A stretch of DNA of 45,579 bases from JAOUEE01 sp051011595 (GTDB lineage: Bacteria; Actinomycetota; Acidimicrobiia; Acidimicrobiales; SHLQ01), in assembly GCA_051011595.1 (NCBI GenBank), contig JBPCTQ010000141.1, positions 1 to 45,579 of the forward strand. The letters run 5' to 3'. Positions 41,308-45,579 of this stretch are shown in pieces. A program made the position numbers and the translations under genes. Positions within the stretch are counted from its first letter, which is position 1, and the number at the start of each line of letters is the position of its first letter. The notes under the pieces are model-generated. The model saw only the letters and a program-made list of their open reading frames with translations, was not told where the DNA came from and searched no databases.

Positions 41308-42180
41308 ATGGACCGGCCCGGCCGAGGCCTCTACCGTGCCGATGTGGATGGCCCCCGGTCGCCGAGCCGAGCGATCACCGACGCCGAAGTCGACCGTTTC
41401 TGGCGCGATGGTGTCGTGTTGCTCCCTGCCGTGCTCGACATCGAAGCGGTCGTGGCGATGCGCCAACCGGTCGATCGGCTGATCACCGCGCCCACGGCGC
41501 TGGCCGACATGAGTGAGATGGCCGAGTCGTTCGGCGGGACGCCGGAGAAGGGGCCGGGTCGCTTCGTGTCGGGCACCGACCACTGGATCGACGACCCGGA
41601 CTTTGCCGCCTTCGCCACCCGCAGCGCCCTTCCGGCCATCGCCGCCGCCCTGCTGCGCTCGTCCAAGATCAACTTGTACGAGGACAGTGTCCTGGTCAAA
41701 GAACCGGGGACGGCCGAAACGACGGCACTGCACCAGGATCTCGCCTACTTCCACGTCGACGGCGAGCAGATCTGCACGATGTGGATTCCGCTCGATCCGG
41801 TCGACCGCCGGTCAGGGGCGGTGCACTACCTGCCCGGATCACATCTCGACGGTCGGGTCTACCGGCCCAACTTCTTCGTCACCGACGAGGCCATCCCGGG
41901 CACAGCAGGCGAGCCGGTACCGACCGTCGACACCGAGCAACTGATCAGCTACGACACCGGCCCCGGTGACGTCGTGGTTCATCACGCTCGAACCCTGCAC
42001 GGAGCGACAGCCAACACCACCAACGACCGGATCCGTCGGGCCATCTCGCTCCGCTACGCCGGAGATGACGCCCGCTACCGGATGCGCCCGGGCGCCCCCC
42101 GCAAACCCCATCACGTCGATGCTCTCTCCGGCGAGGAACTCGATCACCCCCGATGTCCGGTGGTGTGGCCCCCGAGCTGA
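41308..42180 (+). CDS. Phytanoyl-CoA dioxygenase (PhyH) family protein, second copy
   Basis: The 290-residue Fe(II)/2-oxoglutarate dioxygenase has the HxD pair in TALHQDLAYF, the distal histidine in VVHHARTLHGAT, and R in RRAISLRYAGDDA. Shared features with the 5122-5967 product are LVKEPGTAE, HVDGEQICTMWIPLDP (compare CVDGDQVCSVWLSLDP) and LDHPRCPVVWP versus LDHPEFPVAWP at the C terminus, so the two are paralogues. Start ATG 41308, four bases after an out-of-frame ATG. Its divergent neighbour is the LLM oxidoreductase. It ends 21 bases before the oppositely oriented NUDIX regulator. Confidence 0.86.
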   Translation: MDRPGRGLYRADVDGPRSPSRAITDAEVDRFWRDGVVLLPAVLDIEAVVAMRQPVDRLITAPTALADMSEMAESFGGTPEKGPGRFVSGTDHWIDDPDFAAFATRSALPAIAAALLRSSKINLYEDSVLVKEPGTAETTALHQDLAYFHVDGEQICTMWIPLDPVDRRSGAVHYLPGSHLDGRVYRPNFFVTDEAIPGTAGEPVPTVDTEQLISYDTGPGDVVVHHARTLHGATANTTNDRIRRAISLRYAGDDARYRMRPGAPRKPHHVDALSGEELDHPRCPVVWPPS

Positions 42181-42198
42181 GAGCCAATGGCCGCTCTC
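42179..42198. terminator. Hairpin between convergent PhyH and NrtR-like genes
   Basis: GAGAGC (42179-42184, overlapping the PhyH stop) pairs with GCTCTC (42193-42198) around an 8-base loop in the 21-base gap between the two stops. A bidirectional terminator role is inferred from location; no T-run is present. Confidence 0.33.
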
Positions 42199-42201
42199 GG
42201 C

Positions 42202-42960
42202 TCAGGTCGCTTCGTCGACCTCGGGGCGCACGAGCGGCGGGGTGAGCTCGGTGGCCGGTCCGGCTCGGTACAACAACGCCGGCGCCCGGCCCGTCGGCCG
42301 GGACTCTCCCGTGGGTTCGACGAACCCGTCGGTGCGCTCCACCACCTTGCGGCGGAAGTTGGCCGGCTCCAGCCGGACGCCCCAAACGGTCTGATACACC
42401 CGCCGGAGGTCGGAGATGGTGAACGGCGCCTCGAGGAACGTGGTGGCCAGCGTGGTGTACTCGAGCTTCGCCCGGGCCCGCTCGAGGCCGTCGCCGATGA
42501 TCTGCAGGTGATCGAGCACCAACTCGGGAGCATCGTCGCCGCTGAGGAAGTCGTCGATCGACCAGAACCGGGCCGAGGGCCGATCACCGGCGGCCACCGG
42601 AGCGGGCACATCGGGCATGAACCCCAAGTAGGCCACCGACACCTGACGGGACCTCGGATCGCGATCCGGGCTGCCGTAGGTGCGCAGCTGTTCGAGGTGA
42701 CCAGGTGACACTTCGGCGCCGGTGCTGTGCTCGAGGTGGCGGTGGGCCGACTGGTCGAGGTCGGCGGCCACGACCGGCGCACCACCCGGCAGCGACCAGC
42801 ACCCTTCGAACGGTGAATCGTCTCGTTCGACGAGCAGCACGCTCAGCCGTCCCTGGCGAATGGTGAACAACACGACGTCGACGGTGACCATGGCCGCCTG
42901 GTCGAGGTCAGTCACGGCTGTTGGTGGTCCCACGACTGGCCCGGCGCCGGCCGGACGCAT
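42202..42960 (-). CDS. NrtR-like NUDIX/winged-helix transcriptional regulator
   Basis: The 252-residue protein has an N-terminal NUDIX fold (VTVDVVLFTIRQGRLSVLLVERDDSPFEGCWSLPGG) and a C-terminal winged helix (LEAPFTISDLRRVYQTVWG, then ANFRRKVVE). The NUDIX box is degenerate: after the GG the expected REUxEE is RHLEHSTG, so hydrolysis is unlikely. This is the NrtR plan, a repressor of NAD metabolism genes that senses ADP-ribose-type ligands. A kynurenine operon at the other end of the window fits an NAD theme, but its targets are not shown. ATG 42960 is the first start in frame. A 9-bp inverted repeat lies 186 bases upstream. Confidence 0.85.
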   Translation of the reverse strand: MRPAGAGPVVGPPTAVTDLDQAAMVTVDVVLFTIRQGRLSVLLVERDDSPFEGCWSLPGGAPVVAADLDQSAHRHLEHSTGAEVSPGHLEQLRTYGSPDRDPRSRQVSVAYLGFMPDVPAPVAAGDRPSARFWSIDDFLSGDDAPELVLDHLQIIGDGLERARAKLEYTTLATTFLEAPFTISDLRRVYQTVWGVRLEPANFRRKVVERTDGFVEPTGESRPTGRAPALLYRAGPATELTPPLVRPEVDEAT

Positions 42961-43145
42961 CGAACGAAGCGGGGAAGCGCGGCGGACACGGACCGGTTGG
43001 ACCGTGCCGACGACCGGGTGCCAGTCGTTGGACCACGAACGACTCCACCGCCGACCCGACGAGTCGAGCGTCGAAGGAGCTGTTCATGCCGTCAATCTAG
43101 GTCCATCGGATCTGAATAGCTAGTCCAATGGAGACTTTTGGAGTG

Positions 43146-43176
43146 TCCGACGGAATCTTTTCGTCAGTCCGTCGGA
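43146..43176. promoter_or_regulatory. 9-bp perfect inverted repeat upstream of the NrtR-like gene
   Basis: TCCGACGGA (43146-43154) and TCCGTCGGA (43168-43176) are exact reverse complements with a 13-base A/T-rich spacer. They lie in the 229-base space between the glycosylase stop (43190) and the regulator start (42960), both on the minus strand. It could be a terminator of tag or an operator in front of the regulator; no T-run follows on the minus strand, which weakens the terminator reading. Confidence 0.5.
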
Positions 43177-43189
43177 GGGCACGGACTGA

Positions 43190-43849
43190 TCACGGGCCAG
43201 GGCGGTCGAAACGCCCACGGTCCTCCTCGATCTCCTCCCGCTGGCGACACCCTTCGACGTGGTCGTTGACAACACCCATCGACTGGAGGAACGCATACAT
43301 CGTGGTGGGGCCGACGAACCGCCAACCTCGCTTCTTGAGATCGCGGCTCAGTGCCCGCGATGCATCGCTCTCGGTCATCTCCTGGAGTGCGGCGTAGGTC
43401 ATCAGCGCAGGCCGATCACCGTCATCTGGCTCGAAGGACCACACGAAGCGGGCCAGTGATCCGAACTCTTCCTGCACTTCGAGGGCTCGACCGGCGTTGT
43501 TGATGGCCGCCTCGATCTTGCCCCGATGGCGAACGATGCCGGCGTCGGCCAACAGTCGGTCGACATCGTCCCCGGTGAACCGGGCGACCGATTCGATGTC
43601 GAACGATGCGAATGCCCGACGGAAGTTCTCTCGTTTGCGCAGGATGGTGAGCCACGACAAACCGGCCTGGAAACCCTCGAGGCAGATCTTCTCGTACAGC
43701 CGGCGGTCGTCGGCCACCGGTCGGCCCCATTCCTGGTCGTGGTACCGCTGGTAGTCGGGGTCGTCGCCGGCCCACCAACACCGGGTCGACCCGTCGGCGC
43801 CGGCAATCAGTCCAGGCGGGGTCGCATGGTCACCTGACTCGGAAGTCAT
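43190..43849 (-). CDS. tag: DNA-3-methyladenine glycosylase I
   Basis: The 219-residue enzyme removes 3-methyladenine from alkylated DNA. It matches E. coli Tag closely in RCWWAGDDPDYQRYHDQEWG, LYEKICLEGFQAGLSWLTIL, AGIVRHRGKI, FVWSF and KKRGWRFVGPTTMYAFLQ. The zinc ligands are present: C in RCWW, H in YHDQEW, and H and C in NDHVEGC. The ATG at 43849 is chosen over the GTG at 43876 because conserved sequence starts after it. A short extension of about 25 residues (DRGRFDRPGP end) is host-specific. Divergent from the PAS/GAF sensor. Confidence 0.93.
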   Translation of the reverse strand: MTSESGDHATPPGLIAGADGSTRCWWAGDDPDYQRYHDQEWGRPVADDRRLYEKICLEGFQAGLSWLTILRKRENFRRAFASFDIESVARFTGDDVDRLLADAGIVRHRGKIEAAINNAGRALEVQEEFGSLARFVWSFEPDDGDRPALMTYAALQEMTESDASRALSRDLKKRGWRFVGPTTMYAFLQSMGVVNDHVEGCRQREEIEEDRGRFDRPGP

Positions 43850-43889
43850 TCGGGCAGTCTGGCCCAGAATTCCCACCTTCTAAAGGCCC

Positions 43890-43905
43890 CGACCCGGATG
43901 GGTCG
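43890..43905. promoter_or_regulatory. Compact inverted repeat between tag and the PAS/GAF gene
   Basis: CGACCC-GGAT-GGGTCG is a perfect 6-base-arm palindrome in the 67-base divergent intergenic region, 11 bases before the GTG at 43917. It could be an operator for either gene or a leader hairpin of the sensor mRNA. Confidence 0.3.
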
Positions 43906-43916
43906 AAGCTAGCTGC

Positions 43917-45579
43917 GTGAACGGCGATGACCAGCAGGCTGCCAGCGATGTCGCGGCAACCCTTTTAGGGCCTCTTTTCGAGACGTCCCCCCACCCGATG
44001 GTGGTCTACGACGACCAGTTCCGCTTCGTAGCGGTGAACCAGGCCTACGAGGCCTTCGTGCAACGACCGGCACGGGAGCTGATCGGGAATCTGCCCGATC
44101 CGGACCGGTACACGTTCCCCAACGGCGGCGGCCAACTGGCCCGTCTGCTCACGGGCTCGGCCGACGGCTGCACCACCGAGGTCGAGGTGACCCGGCCCGA
44201 CGGCACGACCGCATGGGCCACTGCCAGCGGGCAAGCGGTGCGGGAGCCCGACGGCACCCTCACCCACGTGGCCATGCAGCTCACCGACATCACTCGAATC
44301 CGCCAGACCCAACTCGAGCTCCGCCACCGAGTCGAGGTCGGCGCGGCCATCCGAGACGCGTCCACGGCGCTGGCCACCGACGCCGACGATGACCTGCCGG
44401 CCTGCGTGCTGCAGCTCCTGAAGAGGGTGGTGAGCCTGGGCGGCACCACCACCATCGTGGCGGCATGGGACGACGCCGTGGCGGGCGGCACCGTCATTGC
44501 CGTCGGACCGGGCGACGACGGTGCGCTTCGCGCCGAGACCACCACCGGCCTTCCCGGCGACGCGTTGCTCGCCGTGGCCGAACCGGCCTCGGCCCGAATC
44601 ACCGACGTGGCCGGCCTACAGGACTGGCCCGCGCTGCAACTCGACATTCGTGCGTTCGGCGAACAGGAAGCGGACGTCGGCTGGTTGGGCGCCACCAGCT
44701 GGACATGGGGTTCACCGCTGACATCGTCGTGGGAACCGCTGACGACGTTCCTGGAGCAGGCGGTGCACCGTAGCCACCGAGCCGCAGCCGACCGGCAACG
44801 CATGATCCTTCAGGCGTTCATCAATCAGACTGCGTCGGAGTTCCTGGCTCATCGATTCACGGGCGATCGCCAGGAGGTGCTCGAGCACACCCTGGCCGGG
44901 CTGGCCGGACTCCTCGACGCCGACAACGCCCAGTTCAGGGTCGTCGACTGGGATCGCATGGTGTCCGAGACGACCGCGGAGTACGTCGCCGAGGGCCACT
45001 CGAGCACCGACGACGAGTTCCGGGTCCTCGACCTCAACGAGCCGCTCTATCGCGACATCGCAGCCGGAACCGAACCGATCAGCTTCGAGATCGCCGGAAT
45101 GCGCGGCGACCAGGTGAGTGTGCTCAACGTGCCCCTCGTGGTGGAGGGGACCACCACCGCCACCATCAACATCAGCGGTCCGTGCGGACGCCGCTGGGCC
45201 GACAACGAGATCGAAGCATGCCGCAGCATCGCCGGCCTCATGGTGCAGCTCCAGCGCCGGATCGACCTCGAACGGACACTCGCCCAGCGCCTCGACCTGA
45301 GCGGCGTTGTCAGCGAGATCGCCACCGACTTCAACGAGGCCACAGCCGAGTCGGCCGGCACCAGCGTCGGCGACGCGGTGGGGAAGCTGGCTAGCGCTCT
45401 GGACGCCCCCCGAATCGCCTTGTGGCGCCACGACCGTCGAGCCAGAACAGCAAGTCTCGAGTGGATGTGGGAGCAAGGGATCGGCGGTAAATCGTTCGCC
45501 GACATCGTACGAATCGATGTGACCGAGCACCCCGACACCGCCGACCTCTTCGAATCGACGGTTCCCTGCACGCTCGGCC
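43917..45579 (+). CDS. PAS/GAF-domain signalling protein (3' end outside window)
   Basis: The frame from GTG 43917 stays open to the window edge (554 codons plus one base), so the C terminus is missing. It starts with a PAS domain (LFETSPHPMVVYDDQFRFVAVNQAYEAFV; LTHVAMQLTDITRIRQTQLEL near residue 130), then a GAF-like region (about 145-285), a helix and a second GAF (FINQTASEFLAHRF to GRRWADNEIEACRSIAGLMVQL), and the start of a third (SGVVSEIATDFNEATAESAG, then IALWRHDRRART). Tandem PAS/GAF N termini usually precede GGDEF, EAL, PP2C or histidine-kinase output domains, here outside the window. No transmembrane segment is seen, so the sensor is probably cytoplasmic. Confidence 0.8.
   Translation, partial: MNGDDQQAASDVAATLLGPLFETSPHPMVVYDDQFRFVAVNQAYEAFVQRPARELIGNLPDPDRYTFPNGGGQLARLLTGSADGCTTEVEVTRPDGTTAWATASGQAVREPDGTLTHVAMQLTDITRIRQTQLELRHRVEVGAAIRDASTALATDADDDLPACVLQLLKRVVSLGGTTTIVAAWDDAVAGGTVIAVGPGDDGALRAETTTGLPGDALLAVAEPASARITDVAGLQDWPALQLDIRAFGEQEADVGWLGATSWTWGSPLTSSWEPLTTFLEQAVHRSHRAAADRQRMILQAFINQTASEFLAHRFTGDRQEVLEHTLAGLAGLLDADNAQFRVVDWDRMVSETTAEYVAEGHSSTDDEFRVLDLNEPLYRDIAAGTEPISFEIAGMRGDQVSVLNVPLVVEGTTTATINISGPCGRRWADNEIEACRSIAGLMVQLQRRIDLERTLAQRLDLSGVVSEIATDFNEATAESAGTSVGDAVGKLASALDAPRIALWRHDRRARTASLEWMWEQGIGGKSFADIVRIDVTEHPDTADLFESTVPCTLG

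Noticed and set aside
42908..43087. 59-codon minus-strand ORF upstream of and overlapping the NrtR-like gene
   Set aside because: G/C-rich third positions make it look coding at first, but it has no ribosome binding site, no recognisable motif, an Arg/Pro-rich end and overlaps a real gene in another frame.
1..45579. CRISPR array, tRNA/rRNA genes, transposases or phage genes
   Set aside because: Reading through all intergenic spaces and the translated genes gave no regularly spaced repeats, no tRNA T-loop signatures in a cloverleaf context and no integrase or transposase motifs.

Overview
The window is from a high-GC, gene-dense bacterial chromosome, most likely an actinomycete of the Acidimicrobiia (Ilumatobacter-like) type. 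This is an inference from gene content: a PAC2-family protein, an F420-type LLM oxidoreductase, a MapB-like methionine aminopeptidase with an N-terminal extension, an HrpB helicase, many GTG starts, four-base start/stop overlaps and strong G/C third-position bias. I see no rRNA, tRNA, CRISPR array, phage module or intact insertion sequence, and no gene-free stretch longer than 300 bases.

Layout. 1-4.4 kb (+): the end of a membrane protein, an RNB-family ribonuclease, and a tightly overlapping kynurenine operon (kynurenine monooxygenase, tryptophan 2,3-dioxygenase, kynurenine formamidase). 4.4-6.9 kb (-): methionine aminopeptidase, a PhyH dioxygenase and a histidine phosphatase joined by ATGA/GTGA overlaps. 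7-11.5 kb: a hydrolase lipoprotein, two tandem TetR-like regulators, a MaoC-like protein and a cation-efflux protein. 11.5-16.3 kb: a small membrane protein, a GNAT-fold N-acyl/autoinducer-synthase-like protein and a large membrane PAS-PAS-GGDEF-EAL protein. Base and codon use are visibly less GC-rich from about 11.5 kb to 14.2 kb, and the break falls inside the GGDEF-EAL gene. 16.4-22 kb (+): a crotonase, HrpB, a signal-peptide/TM protein, an Eis-like acetyltransferase and a DoxX-like protein.

22-25.9 kb (+): a TPP riboswitch whose 3' end covers the ribosome binding site of a three-gene thiamine-type ABC transporter (binding lipoprotein, fused permease, ATPase). Tail to tail with it is a long minus-strand run: DUF1800, DUF1501, cache-HAMP-PAS-GGDEF-EAL, I78-like lipoprotein, DUF1932 oxidoreductase, GalM-like epimerase and ThiD (34.7 down to 25.9 kb). 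The first gene of this run has a seven-base-pair hairpin that exactly masks its Shine-Dalgarno sequence.

34.8-45.6 kb: VIT1-type transporter, RraA-like protein, PH-like membrane protein, a secreted membrane-anchored protein, a Rho-N/SAP-like protein, PAC2, two crotonases in an operon with an LLM oxidoreductase, a second PhyH dioxygenase, an NrtR-like NUDIX-winged-helix regulator with a 9-bp inverted repeat upstream, 3-methyladenine glycosylase I, and the start of a PAS/GAF sensor running off the end.

Functional links: kynurenine degradation and an NrtR-like regulator both point to NAD metabolism; thiamine import plus ThiD form a vitamin B1 salvage set; two complete c-di-GMP enzymes plus the terminal PAS/GAF sensor indicate strong second-messenger signalling. 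The most unusual feature is the acyl-synthase/GGDEF-EAL pair in a compositionally foreign patch.
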